Assembly: GCF_052114605.1 (NCBI RefSeq)
Contig: NZ_JBFRFB010000006.1
Location: forward strand, 230,555 to 294,554
Length of the DNA stretch: 64,000 nt
Source: Microvirga sp052114605
GTDB taxonomy: Bacteria > Pseudomonadota > Alphaproteobacteria > Rhizobiales > Beijerinckiaceae
Direction: 5' to 3'
In this document: positions 26,341 to 36,560 of the stretch, one piece after another
Numbering within the stretch: the stretch's first letter is position 1
Layout of the letters: each line of letters starts with the position of its first letter
Program-made: the position numbers and the translations under genes
The notes under the pieces: generated by a model
Told to the model about the DNA's origin: nothing
Databases searched by the model: none
What the model saw: the letters and a program-made list of their open reading frames with translations, nothing else

Positions 26341-27222
26341 TCATTCCTCGCGCGGCGTCGGAGTTGCCCCGTTCTTGCCGCCGAGCGCATCCGCGAGCCG
26401 CATCTGGGCCGAGCCCGGCTTGAGGGGCTTCTGCTGGCTCTCGTGCGGCGTCCAGCCGGACAGCCAGATAATCTCGAAGGTCGCGGGAATGCGCCCGTCG
26501 GACTCGGCGAAGCGCTCCGCGTATATCTCTGCCGCCCGCAGCAGGGTGCCGCGTCTCAGAAGCGTGCGGCGGCGGTCGTTGAGGGCATTGGTCAGCCCCA
26601 TCCGGCGCAGGTCGCGCATGAGGGCGAAAGCATTGGCATAGCGCACGCGGACGATATCCGTGTCGGTAACCGGCAACGCGAAACCCGCGCGCTGGAGCAG
26701 GCCTCCGATATCCCGCAGATCCGCGAAGGGTGCCACGCGCGGGCTCACACCGCCTTCGAGTTCGGATTCGGCCTGGGTCATCGCCTGGCGCAGCTCGGTA
26801 AGGGTCGAGCCGCCGAGAAGCGCGCCGATGAACAGGCCATCGGCTTTCAGTGCGCGGCGGATCTGGATGAGCGCGCCCGGCAGGTCGTTCACGCCCTGGA
26901 GCGCGAGCAGGGAAATCGCCAGATCGAATTGCTCACCGGAAAACGGCAGCCGCTCCTCGTCGCCATGGATCGCACCGGGCTCAGGCGAGGGCGAAAGGCG
27001 CACGACCTTCTCCACGCGCCCGCTGCGCATGAGGGCCTCGCTGGCGAACGGGGTCGGCGTTCCCACATCGAGCGCCAAGGGGAAGGGCCGCAGCACCGCG
27101 GCAAGCCTCTCCTCCAGGTCCTCTACAGTGCGAACCAGCAGAAAATCCGCATAGCCCTCCTTCATGGCCCGCGAGAGGCGGCGGCGGACAAGGGCGCGGT
27201 CGAAGACGAGAGGTGTGCTCAT
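26341..27222 (-). CDS. SAM-dependent methyltransferase, BioC/NDUFAF5-like
   Basis: 293 residues. Starts MSTPLVFDRALVRRRLSRA, as in alphaproteobacterial homologues of the mitochondrial complex I assembly factor NDUFAF5. A weakened SAM-binding region (PLALDVGTPTPF, about 47-58), DLAISLLALQGVNDLPGAL and RALKADGLFIGALLGGSTLTELR follow. In mitochondria NDUFAF5 hydroxylates an arginine of NDUFS7; whether this bacterial protein does the same is inference. It is not in an operon with biotin genes, which argues against BioC. ATG 27222 was chosen; the 23 upstream codons look non-coding. Confidence 0.78.
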   Translation of the reverse strand: MSTPLVFDRALVRRRLSRAMKEGYADFLLVRTVEDLEERLAAVLRPFPLALDVGTPTPFASEALMRSGRVEKVVRLSPSPEPGAIHGDEERLPFSGEQFDLAISLLALQGVNDLPGALIQIRRALKADGLFIGALLGGSTLTELRQAMTQAESELEGGVSPRVAPFADLRDIGGLLQRAGFALPVTDTDIVRVRYANAFALMRDLRRMGLTNALNDRRRTLLRRGTLLRAAEIYAERFAESDGRIPATFEIIWLSGWTPHESQQKPLKPGSAQMRLADALGGKNGATPTPREE

Positions 27223-27295
27223 AAGGTGCTCGATATGGCGTGGAATGAGGGCGGAGCCAAGGGAATTTCGTGACCTGCCACTTCTCCCCACGTCG

Positions 27296-27488
27296 TCACC
27301 GGCCTTGTGACGGTGATCCTGGCTTCAACACCCACCGACCTCATCCTGAGGAGCCCACGCAGTGGGCGTCTCGAAGGATCGTCCAGTGGTCTCTGGAGAC
27401 GCCCTCGTCCTTCGAGACAGCGCTACGCGCTTCCTCAGGATGAGGGCTAAGGTGAGAAAACGTGGATGGCCGGGGCAAGCCCGGCCAT
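27296..27488. repeat. Nested palindromic element (long form, with inserted inner palindrome)
   Basis: The outer modules TCACCGGC-CTTGT-GACGGTGA (27296-27316) and ATGGCCGGG-GCAAG-CCCGGCCAT (27466-27488) match the short element at 6031-6111. Between them is a second palindrome with perfect 14-bp ends CCTCATCCTGAGGA (27339-27352) / TCCTCAGGATGAGG (27432-27445) and a perfect inner pair GTCTCGAAGGA (27368-27378) / TCCTTCGAGAC (27408-27418). It occupies the gap between the methyltransferase and comF; no gene is seen. Confidence 0.85.
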
Positions 27489-27547
27489 GACGGCATTGAG
27501 AGCCATGGCCTCTCGCCCTTCACCTTGCCACCCGCTAAGCTTGGCGA

Positions 27548-28330
27548 ATGTCCGACGCTTCCCAAGCGCAGCAACCCTCATTCCCCTCCCGCCTGCGCCA
27601 CGCGGCGCGGGCGGTGTCGCGCATGTCCTTAGGCCTCCTCTACCCGCCCACCTGCATCGCCTGCCAAGCCGCCACCGGCGAACCTCACGGCTTATGCGCG
27701 ACGTGCTGGGCAGGCATGCGCCTGATCGAGCGTCCATTCTGCGAAAGGCTAGGCATTCCGTTCCAGGTCGATCTCGGCCAGCCCCTGCTCTCGCCTGCGG
27801 CCATCGCCGATCCGCCCGTGTTTCAGCGCGCCCGCGCGGTCGCGGAATATGACGGCACGGCGAGCCTGCTCGTGCACCGGCTCAAATATAACGACAGGCT
27901 GGAATTCGCGCGGGGCCTCGGCGTCATGATGGCCCGGGCGGGAAGCGAGCTTTTGAGCCATGCGGAGGTGATCGTGCCCGTTCCGCTCCACCGCTGGCGA
28001 CTCTGGCGGCGGCGGTTCAACCAGGCCATGGCCCTGGCCAGGGTGGTGTCGGAGGAAAGCCAAGTCCCCTGCGATCCTTTTCTGCTGGCCCGCGTCAAGC
28101 GCACACGGCGACAGGTCGGGCTCACCAAATCCCAGCGGCAGGAGAACCTGCAAGGGGCCTTCCGCGTGCCCGACGAGGCCAAGGCGCGGCTCAAGGGAAA
28201 GCGGGTGCTTCTCATCGACGACGTGCTCACCACCGGCGCCACCGCCAATGCCGCCTCGCGTGCGCTTTTGCGCGGCGGCGCGGCCTCGGTCGATATTTTA
28301 GCCTTCGCCCGTGTGGGACAAGAGTTGTGA
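27548..28330 (+). CDS. comF: ComF family phosphoribosyltransferase-like protein
   Basis: 260 residues. An N-terminal double zinc-ribbon-like segment (CIACQ and CATCW, about 38-60) is followed by a type I phosphoribosyltransferase fold with VPVPLHRWRLWRRRFNQA, and the PRPP-binding VLLIDDVLTTGATANAA near the C terminus. ComF proteins contribute to DNA uptake in competent bacteria, but the gene is also widespread in bacteria not known to be competent. First gene of a comF-grxC-nitrilase-DUF1178 run conserved in alphaproteobacteria. Confidence 0.9.
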   Translation: MSDASQAQQPSFPSRLRHAARAVSRMSLGLLYPPTCIACQAATGEPHGLCATCWAGMRLIERPFCERLGIPFQVDLGQPLLSPAAIADPPVFQRARAVAEYDGTASLLVHRLKYNDRLEFARGLGVMMARAGSELLSHAEVIVPVPLHRWRLWRRRFNQAMALARVVSEESQVPCDPFLLARVKRTRRQVGLTKSQRQENLQGAFRVPDEAKARLKGKRVLLIDDVLTTGATANAASRALLRGGAASVDILAFARVGQEL

Positions 28331-28375
28331 ACCGGCGTTGAATCTTCCTATATCTACCGCAACTCGGAGACAGCC

Positions 28376-28633
28376 ATGCCGTCCATCACGATCTACACCA
28401 AGGGCTGGTGCCCCTATTGCTCGGCCGCCAAGAAGCTTCTCGACGACAAGGGCGTCGATTTCACAGAGATCGACATCGAGAAGAAGCCCGAGGCGCGGGC
28501 GGAGATGATCCAGAAAGCAAATGGCCGCACCACCGTGCCGCAGATCTTCATCGGCGACAGGCATGTGGGCGGCTGCGATGATCTTTATGCCCTCGACGAC
28601 CGGGGCCAGCTCGAGCCCATGCTTCAGGCCTGA
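28376..28633 (+). CDS. grxC: Glutaredoxin 3
   Basis: 85 residues with the dithiol active site CPYC at 12-15, TVPQIFIGDRHVGGCDDL (cis-Pro and glutathione-binding region) and overall GrxC length. Reduces protein and glutathione mixed disulfides in the cytoplasm. It is 45 bases after comF and 12 bases before the nitrilase gene, so it is probably cotranscribed. Confidence 0.95.
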   Translation: MPSITIYTKGWCPYCSAAKKLLDDKGVDFTEIDIEKKPEARAEMIQKANGRTTVPQIFIGDRHVGGCDDLYALDDRGQLEPMLQA

Positions 28634-28645
28634 CGGAGACTTTTA

Positions 28646-29512
28646 ATGACCCCGACCCGCTTTACCGCCGCCTGCGTGCAGATGCGTTCCGGCCGCGACG
28701 TCCTGAAGAACCGCGATGCTGCGGTAGCTCTCGTCCGCGAGGCCGCCGACAAGGGCGCCCATTTCGCCCAGACGCCGGAGATGACCTCCCTCGTCTGCCG
28801 GGACCGGGCGGAGCTGTTCGACAAGGTCGGGCCGCAAAGCGGGGATCCAGTACTCGCCGCCCTGCAGGAGGTGGCTCGGGACAAGGGCATCCACGTCCAT
28901 ATCGGCTCGATTGCCGTGAAGGAGGGCGACAAGGTCGCCAACCGCGCCTTCCTGATCGACACGGACGGCGAGATCGTCGCGTCCTACGACAAGATCCACC
29001 TCTACGACGTGGATTTGCCGAACGGCGAGAGCTGGCGGGAATCGGCCACCTATTCCGGCGGCACCCATGCGGTGGCCGCGCCCCTGCCCTGGGGGATGCT
29101 CGGCATGACCATCTGCTACGATGTGCGCTTCGCGGCCCTCTACAAGGCGCTGGCCGAGAACGGCGCGTCGTTCCTCTCCGCGCCCGCCGCCTTCACCAAG
29201 CAGACCGGCGAGGCCCATTGGCATGTGCTGCACCGGGCGCGCGCCATCGAGACCGGTTCCTTCATGATCTCGGCGGCCCAGGGCGGCCTGCATGAGGATG
29301 GCCGCGAGACGTTCGGCCATTCGATCATCATCGACCCATGGGGTCGCGTGCTGGCGGAAGCAGGTTCCGAGCCCGGCGTGATCCTCGCCGAGATCGACCC
29401 GGCCCTCGTCACGGAGGTGCGCGGGCGCATTCCGACCTTGAAGAACGCGCGGCCCTTCAAGGTCGAGGTCGTGCCGGAAGCCGGCGCCATCGGACAGGCT
29501 GCAACCGCGTAA
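28646..29512 (+). CDS. Carbon-nitrogen hydrolase (nitrilase superfamily, Nit2/omega-amidase-like)
   Basis: 288 residues with the Glu-Lys-Cys triad visible as Glu45 (TPEMTSL), Lys116 (YDKIHLYD) and Cys157 (MTICYDVRF). The segment KIHLYDVDLPNGESWRES places it in the Nit1/Nit2 branch, which repairs deaminated glutathione or hydrolyses alpha-ketoglutaramate. Which of these activities it has cannot be told. Neighbouring glutaredoxin makes a glutathione link plausible. Confidence 0.88.
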   Translation: MTPTRFTAACVQMRSGRDVLKNRDAAVALVREAADKGAHFAQTPEMTSLVCRDRAELFDKVGPQSGDPVLAALQEVARDKGIHVHIGSIAVKEGDKVANRAFLIDTDGEIVASYDKIHLYDVDLPNGESWRESATYSGGTHAVAAPLPWGMLGMTICYDVRFAALYKALAENGASFLSAPAAFTKQTGEAHWHVLHRARAIETGSFMISAAQGGLHEDGRETFGHSIIIDPWGRVLAEAGSEPGVILAEIDPALVTEVRGRIPTLKNARPFKVEVVPEAGAIGQAATA

Positions 29513-29531
29513 GATTTGAACTTTAAAGGAC

Positions 29532-29984
29532 ATGATCAAATACGCCCTGGCCTGCGAGCAGGCCCACGCATTCGAGAGCTGGTTTCCTTCGAGCGAGGCG
29601 TTCGAGACGCAGCGCAAGCGCGGCTTCGTGACCTGCCCGTTCTGCAACTCGCCCAAGGTCGAGAAACAGATCATGGCGCCTTCCGTGACACGCACGGACA
29701 AGGCGGTACCGGCGGCGGCATTGCCGGAACAGCCGCAACCCGTGGCCGTGCTCTCGGATCAGGCGCGTGAACTGCGCGCCGCTTTGCGGGCTTTACGCGA
29801 ACACGTGATGAAGAACTCCGAAGATGTGGGCAAAGGCTTCGTCGAGGAAGCCCGCAAGATGCATTACGGTGAGGCGGAAGAGCGCTCGATCTACGGCGAA
29901 GCCGACATGGAGGAAGCCCGCTCCCTTCTTGAAGAAGGCATCGACGTGCTGCCGCTGCCCGTCGTGCCGGACGACAGGAACTAG
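29532..29984 (+). CDS. DUF1178 family protein
   Basis: 150 residues. Begins MIKYALACEQAHAFESWFPS and has CPFC about 27 residues after the first Cys, a probable zinc ribbon. The middle is Gln/Ala/Pro-rich and the end has the family's helical segment (NSEDVGKGFVEEARKMHYGE). Function unknown; regularly found directly after the nitrilase gene in alphaproteobacteria, as here (19-base gap). Confidence 0.88.
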   Translation: MIKYALACEQAHAFESWFPSSEAFETQRKRGFVTCPFCNSPKVEKQIMAPSVTRTDKAVPAAALPEQPQPVAVLSDQARELRAALRALREHVMKNSEDVGKGFVEEARKMHYGEAEERSIYGEADMEEARSLLEEGIDVLPLPVVPDDRN

Positions 29985-30035
29985 GCTCACCGTTTCACGA
30001 TTACGCTTGAACAAGAGTGACAAGCGGAGCGGCGT

Positions 30036-30551
30036 TTGACCGTTTTCTTCACCAGCGACACCCATTTCGGCGATCCGCGCGTATTGCGGATCGACAAGCG
30101 TCCGTTCAAGATGATTCCCGAACATGACGCGGCCCTCATCGCTAACTGGAACGACACCGTCTCGGCAGATGATGAAGTCTGGCACTTGGGCGATTTCGCG
30201 CTGCATGTTCGTCCGGAGCGGATCGATGAGCTGCTAGGCCTCCTCAATGGCCGCAAGCACCTGATCACCGGCAACAACGACGGTCCGGAGACGCTTGCGG
30301 CGAAGGGCTGGGAGAGCGTGCAGACCTATGCGGAGCTCATGCTCGATGGCCATGCCCTCGTCATGTGCCATTATGCTTTTCGCACCTGGAAGAACATGGG
30401 ACGCGGCTGGATCGACCTGCACGGCCATTCCCATGCCAAGCTCAAGCCCCAGACCCGGCAATACGATGTCGGCGTGGACGCTTTCGATTATCGTCCCGTC
30501 ACGCTCGAAACGATACTGGCCTCCCAGGCGCGCCGGAAGGCCGGTGTTTGA
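30036..30551 (+). CDS. Calcineurin-like metallophosphoesterase
   Basis: 171 residues starting at TTG 30036 (AGCGGAG upstream). Metal-binding motifs in order: SDTHFGD (7-13), WHLGDFAL, TGNNDG, MCHYAF and HGHSH. The short compact form belongs to phosphoesterases of unknown specificity, often near housekeeping genes. It is preceded by the DUF1178 gene (51 bases) and convergent with ubiG. Confidence 0.87.
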   Translation: MTVFFTSDTHFGDPRVLRIDKRPFKMIPEHDAALIANWNDTVSADDEVWHLGDFALHVRPERIDELLGLLNGRKHLITGNNDGPETLAAKGWESVQTYAELMLDGHALVMCHYAFRTWKNMGRGWIDLHGHSHAKLKPQTRQYDVGVDAFDYRPVTLETILASQARRKAGV

Positions 30552-30578
30552 ACCTGAAATTGTTGGAAGCCAAGCCTC

Positions 30579-31322
30579 TCAGATGCGCGAGGCGAGGAGC
30601 ATGTAATTGACCGAAAGGTCCTGCGACAGCGACCATGTATCCCGCAGCGGATTGTAGGCCACGCCGGTCAGGTCATGAACCGAGAACCCGGTTTTGCCGA
30701 TCGCTTCGGACAATTCGTCGGGGGTGACGAACTTGTCCCATTCGTGCGTCCCCTTGGGCAGCCAGCCGAGAATGTATTCCGCCCCGACGATGGCGGAGGC
30801 GAACGAACGCAGGGTCCGGTTCAGCGTCGCCATGGCCAGGCAGCCCCCGGGCTTTACCGCTTGGGCGCAGGCATTCACGAAGGCCTGCACATCGGCCACG
30901 TGCTCCACCACCTCCATGGCGAGCACCATGTCGAAGGTCTCACCCTTGGCGACCACGGCTTCCACGGTCTCGTTCCGGTAATCGACGGGCACCCCTGCCT
31001 GCTCCGCATGAAGCTGAGCCACCGAGATGTTGGTGGGCGCGGGGTCGAGCCCGGTCACCTTGGCTCCGAGCCGGGCCAGCGGCTCCGAGAGCACACCGCC
31101 GCCGCAGCCGACATCGAGAATCGTCAGGCCTTCCAGGGAACGGGCGGAGCGCGGGTCGCGGCCAAAGCGCCGGCAAGCCTCGTCGCGGATATAGGCGAGG
31201 CGCACCGGATTGAACTTGTGCAGGACCTTCATGGGCCCGTTCGGATCCCACCACGTCCCGGCGATCTGCTCGAAGCGGGCGACCTCGGCCGGGTCGATAG
31301 TGGTGGCTGCGCCGTCGGTCAT
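30579..31322 (-). CDS. ubiG: Ubiquinone biosynthesis O-methyltransferase
   Basis: Methylates the two hydroxyl positions during ubiquinone synthesis. 247 residues with the SAM motif ILDVGCGGGVLSEPLARLGA, the family markers FEQIAGTWWDPNGPMKVLHKFNPVR near the N terminus and EVVEHVADVQAFV, VKPGGCLAMATLNRT, and ILGWLPKGTHEWDKF. Divergent from lysC, an order seen throughout Rhizobiales. Confidence 0.96.
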   Translation of the reverse strand: MTDGAATTIDPAEVARFEQIAGTWWDPNGPMKVLHKFNPVRLAYIRDEACRRFGRDPRSARSLEGLTILDVGCGGGVLSEPLARLGAKVTGLDPAPTNISVAQLHAEQAGVPVDYRNETVEAVVAKGETFDMVLAMEVVEHVADVQAFVNACAQAVKPGGCLAMATLNRTLRSFASAIVGAEYILGWLPKGTHEWDKFVTPDELSEAIGKTGFSVHDLTGVAYNPLRDTWSLSQDLSVNYMLLASRI

Positions 31323-31454
31323 GAAAACTTAGTTCCCTAAAGGCAAGAAATGGTTCGGCCGCGTTGACAGCCGGTTCCCCTCCCGTCATGTATACGCGCC
31401 TTTTCGCCCCGCGAAGGGCAAAATTTTTCCCTGACCTTGATCGGCCTTCTTCGC

Positions 31455-32693
31455 ATGCCCCGTCTTGTCATGAAGTTCGGCGGTACATCCGTCGCCACCG
31501 TAGAGCGTATCCGCAACGTGGCGCAGCACGTCAAACGCGAGGTCGAGGCCGGCTACGACGTGGCCGTGGTCGTTTCCGCCATGTCGGGCAAGACCAACGA
31601 GCTTGTCTGCTGGGTGAAGGATGCCTCCGCCCTTTACGACACCAAGGAATACGATGTGGTCGTGGCTTCGGGCGAGCAGGTCACCTCCGGCCTCCTGGCC
31701 GTGGCCTTGCAGGAGATCGGCATCAAGGCCCGCTCCTGGCAGGGCTGGCAGATCCCGATCATGACCTCCGACGCCCACGGATCGGCCCGAATCGCCGATA
31801 TCGACGGCTCGAACATCATCGAGAGCTTCGAGAAGAACAAGGAAGTGGCCGTCGTGTCCGGCTTCCAGGGCGTCCACCAGGAGACGAAGCGCATCACGAC
31901 GCTCGGCCGTGGCGGCTCGGATACGAGCGCCGTCGCGCTCGCCGCCGCCATCGGGGCCGAACGCTGCGACATCTATACGGATGTGGACGGCGTCTACACC
32001 ACCGATCCGCGCATCGTGCCCAAGGCGCAACGTCTGGATAAAGTTTCATACGAGGAAATGCTGGAGATGGCATCGCTCGGGGCCAAGGTGCTTCAGGTGC
32101 GCTCGGTCGAGCTCGCCATGATGCACCGGGTTCCGACCTATGTGCGCTCCAGCTTCGACGATCCCGCCGAGCCCAAGCTCGGCACCCTCATCTGCGACGA
32201 GGAAGACATCATGGAACAGCAGGTTGTCACGGGCATCGCCTATTCGCGCGACGAAGCCCAGATTACGTTGCGGAATGTGGCCGACAAGCCCGGCATCGCC
32301 GCCTCGATCTTCGTGCCGTTGGCTGACGCCAACATCAACGTGGACATGATCATCCAGGTCGTGTCCGACGATACCACCACGACGGACCTGACCTTCACGG
32401 TCCCCTCCGCCGAATACGAGCGGGCCTGCGCGGTGCTCAACGCCCACAAGGCCGAGATCGAGTTCAGGGACCTCCAGGGCGCCACCGACGTGGTGAAGGT
32501 CTCGGCCATCGGGGTCGGCATGCGCAGCCATGCGGGCGTGGCCGCCAAGGCGTTCAAAGCCTTGGCCGACAAGGGTATCAACATCCGCGCGATTACAACT
32601 TCCGAGATTAAATTCTCGGTTCTGATCGACTCCGCCTATACCGAGCTTGCGGTGCGTACCCTCCACTCGTTATACGGCCTCGATAAAGCCTGA
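31455..32693 (+). CDS. lysC: Aspartate kinase
   Basis: First step from aspartate to lysine, threonine, methionine and diaminopimelate. 412 residues: kinase domain 1-240 starting MPRLVMKFGGTSVA, with GRGGSDTSAVALA and ATP-site TDVDGVYTTDPR; two C-terminal ACT domains (about 260-405, GIASIF- and GVAAKAFKAL-type strands) for feedback control by lysine/threonine. The 132-base leader before ATG 31455 shows no recognisable lysine riboswitch. ptsP follows at 89 bases. Confidence 0.95.
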   Translation: MPRLVMKFGGTSVATVERIRNVAQHVKREVEAGYDVAVVVSAMSGKTNELVCWVKDASALYDTKEYDVVVASGEQVTSGLLAVALQEIGIKARSWQGWQIPIMTSDAHGSARIADIDGSNIIESFEKNKEVAVVSGFQGVHQETKRITTLGRGGSDTSAVALAAAIGAERCDIYTDVDGVYTTDPRIVPKAQRLDKVSYEEMLEMASLGAKVLQVRSVELAMMHRVPTYVRSSFDDPAEPKLGTLICDEEDIMEQQVVTGIAYSRDEAQITLRNVADKPGIAASIFVPLADANINVDMIIQVVSDDTTTTDLTFTVPSAEYERACAVLNAHKAEIEFRDLQGATDVVKVSAIGVGMRSHAGVAAKAFKALADKGINIRAITTSEIKFSVLIDSAYTELAVRTLHSLYGLDKA

Positions 32694-32782
32694 TTGACGG
32701 CTGGTCCGTCAGCCTGCGACACTTGGAAATAACAACCGCCGGTTCGCCTGCCCGGCACCGTAGGACGGGAACTGTTAAGCTC

Positions 32783-35049
32783 ATGCCCAGCGCTCCCGGC
32801 GGTCCGCGCCTTCTGTTGCGCCGACTCCGCGAGATCATGGCGGAGCCGGTGGGAGCGCAGGACCGCCTCGACAAGATCGTCACGCAGATCGCCGCCAACA
32901 TGGTGGCGGAGGTGTGCTCCGTCTACGTGATGCGCGGCGACGGCGTGCTCGAGCTGTTCGCGACCGAGGGCCTGAACCGGGAAGCCGTCCACCTCACCGT
33001 CATGCGCTCGGGCGAAGGCCTCGTCGGCCTCATCGCCTCGACCGCCGAGCCCCTGTCCCTCTCGGACGCGCAGAGCCACCCGGCCTTCTCCTACAAGCCG
33101 GAGACAGGCGAAGAGATCTACCACGCCTTCCTCGGCGTGCCGCTGCTTCGCGCCGGCAACACCATGGGCGTCCTGGTCGTCCAGAACCGCACCTACCGGG
33201 TATACGCCGAAGAGGAAATCGAGGCGCTGCAGACCACCGCCATGGTGGTCGCCGAGATGATCGCCTCCGGCGAATTGCAGGCGCTTGCCCCGATCGATAC
33301 AGGCATTGCGCTCCGCCGCGCGGTCTACCAGAAGGGCGCGCCCCTCGCCGAGGGCGTGGGGTTGGGCCATGTGGTGCTTCACGAGCCGCGCGTCGTCATC
33401 AAGAACCTGATCGCCGAGAACGTCGAGTCCGAGCTGAAGCGCCTGGACACCGCCATCGGCGAAGTGCGCATTTCCATCGACGAGCTGATCGAGCGGGGCG
33501 ATGTGGCCCATCACGGCGAGCACCGGGAGGTTCTGGAAACCTTCCGCATGTTCGCCCATGACCAGGGCTGGCTGCGCCGCATGCGCGAGGCGGTGACCTC
33601 GGGCCTGACGGCGGAAGCCGCCGTGGAGCGGGTGCAGTCCGACAACCGCGCCCGCATGCTGCGCCAGACCGACCCCTATCTGCGCGAGCGCCTGCACGAT
33701 CTCGACGATCTCGCCAATCGCCTGCTTTTCCGCCTCATCGGCCGCGACCTGGTGGCCGACCGCAGCACCCTGCCGGAGAACGCCATCATCGTGGCGCGCT
33801 CCATGGGCCCGGCTGCGCTCCTCGATTACGACCGCTCGCGCCTGCGCGGCCTCGTGCTGGAGGAAGGCGGGCCGACCAGCCACATCGCTATCGTCGCCCG
33901 CGCGCTGGGCATTCCCGCCGTAGGCGAGGTTTCCAATGCCACGTCGCTCACCGAGCCGGGCGATGCGATCATCGTGGATGGCGCGGCGGGCGAGGTGCAG
34001 ATCCGTCCCAAGCCCGACGTCGAAGCCGCTTACGCGGAAAAGGCGCGCCTGCGCGCCCGGCGCCAGGAGCAATATCTCAAGCTCCGCAACGTGCCCTCCG
34101 TCACCAGGGACGGCGCGGCGATTACCCTCAATCTCAATGCGGGCCTCGTCATCGACCTGCCGCATCTCGACGATACCGGGGCCGAGGGCATCGGCCTGTT
34201 CCGCACCGAGCTGCAATTCATGGTCGCCGAGCGCATGCCCTCGGCCTCCGACCAGCAGGCGCTCTACGGCGCGGTGTTCGCCGCTGCCGGCGACCGCCCC
34301 GTCACCTTCCGCACCCTCGATATCGGCGGCGACAAAATCCTGCCCTACATGCAGGCGGTGGAGGAGGAGAACCCGGCTCTCGGCTGGCGCGCGATCCGCA
34401 TCGGCCTCGACCGTCCCGGCCTCCTGCGCGCCCAGGTTCGCGCGCTGCTGAAGGCCGCAGCCGGGCGTCCGCTCAAGATCATGTTCCCGATGGTCGCGAC
34501 CTGCGACGAGTTCGAGCGCGCCAAGCTAATCGTGGAGAAGGAGAAGACCTATCTCTCCAACCACGGCCATCCCCTGCCCTCCGACCTGAAGCTCGGCGTG
34601 ATGCTGGAGGTGCCCTCCCTCCTGTTCCAGCTGAAGGAGATCTGCTCGCGGGCCGACTTCATCTCCATCGGCTCCAACGACCTGATGCAGTTCCTCTTCG
34701 CCATCGACCGCGAGAACCGGCGCGTGTCGGACCGGTTCGACCCGTTGAGCGTGCCGATGCTGCGGGCGCTGCGCATGGTGGCCGAGCAGGCGCAGGCCTA
34801 TGGCTGCCAAGCGACCCTGTGCGGTGAGATCGGCGGACGGCCTCTGGAGGCCATGGCCTTGCTCGGCCTCGGCTTCCGCTCACTGTCCATGTCGCCAGCC
34901 TCCATCGGCCCGGTGAAGGCGATGCTTCTCGCCCTCGATGCCGCCGAGCTTAAAAATTTCCTCCATGACGAGCTTGAGAGCATCGGCAGCGGCGATACGC
35001 TGCGCCAGAAGCTGATCCAGTTCGCGGAAACTCGTGGTATCCCGGTCTG

Positions 35050-35050
<1 letters not shown>
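32783..35050 (+). CDS. ptsP: Phosphoenolpyruvate-protein phosphotransferase, nitrogen PTS enzyme I
   Basis: Transfers phosphate from PEP to NPr in the regulatory nitrogen PTS. 755 residues: N-terminal GAF domain (about 25-170) as in NifA-type sensors, which in homologues senses glutamine; HPr-binding helical domain; phosphohistidine domain with GGPTSHIAIVARALGIPAVG; and C-terminal PEP-binding barrel with FRTELQFM, RTLDIGGDKILPY, GSNDLMQF and CGEIGG. No membrane segments. ATG 32783 chosen. Its stop shares one base with the prfA start. Confidence 0.95.
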
Positions 35051-36134
<1,084 letters not shown>

Positions 36135-36138
<4 letters not shown>

Positions 36139-36560
36139 TCGAGGGCGGAATCGAAGGGCTGAGCCATATCACGCTCATCACCCGCGATCTGGAGCGCATG
36201 AGCGCGATCATCGAACAGGTTCTCGACGGCAAGCAGGTCTATGCATCGGGCGAGGAGACCTTCTCGCTCTCTCGCGAAAAATTCTTCGTCGTCGGCGGGC
36301 AATGGATCGCGATCATGGAAGGCGAGAGCCTGCCGTCCCGCACCTACAATCACATAGCCTTCAAGATCGCCGCGTCGGCTATCGACGCATATCGCGCGCG
36401 CATCGAAGAGCTCGGCCTGGAATTCCGCGAATCCCGCCCTCGTATCGAGGGTGAAGGCCAGTCGCTCTATTTCTACGACGAGGACAACCACCTCTTCGAG
36501 CTGCATACCGGCACACTGAACGAACGGCTGGAGAGGTACCGGCGGGGTCGGACGGCGTGA
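36135..36560 (+). CDS. fosX: FosX-type fosfomycin hydrolase / glyoxalase superfamily (VOC) protein
   Basis: 141 residues of the vicinal oxygen chelate fold. The strings LSHITLITRDL, FSLSREKFFVVGGQWIAIMEGE, YNHIAFKI and DEDNHLFELHTGTLNERL are those of FosX. Metal ligands His11, His73 and Glu122 are present, as is Glu48, matching the catalytic Glu44 of Listeria FosX after a constant four-residue offset, so water (not thiol) addition to the epoxide is inferred. The gene overlaps prfA upstream (ATGA) and prmC downstream (GTGA), so it is translated in series with both. A FosX from Mesorhizobium is known to have only weak fosfomycin activity, so its native substrate may be different. Confidence 0.85.

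Noticed and set aside
31323..31454. Lysine riboswitch upstream of lysC
   Set aside because: The leader is only 132 bases and I could not find the conserved junction or loop sequences; terminator-like structure is absent.
32636..34216. 526-codon open frame opposite ptsP
   Set aside because: Antisense shadow; ptsP is certain from its domains.
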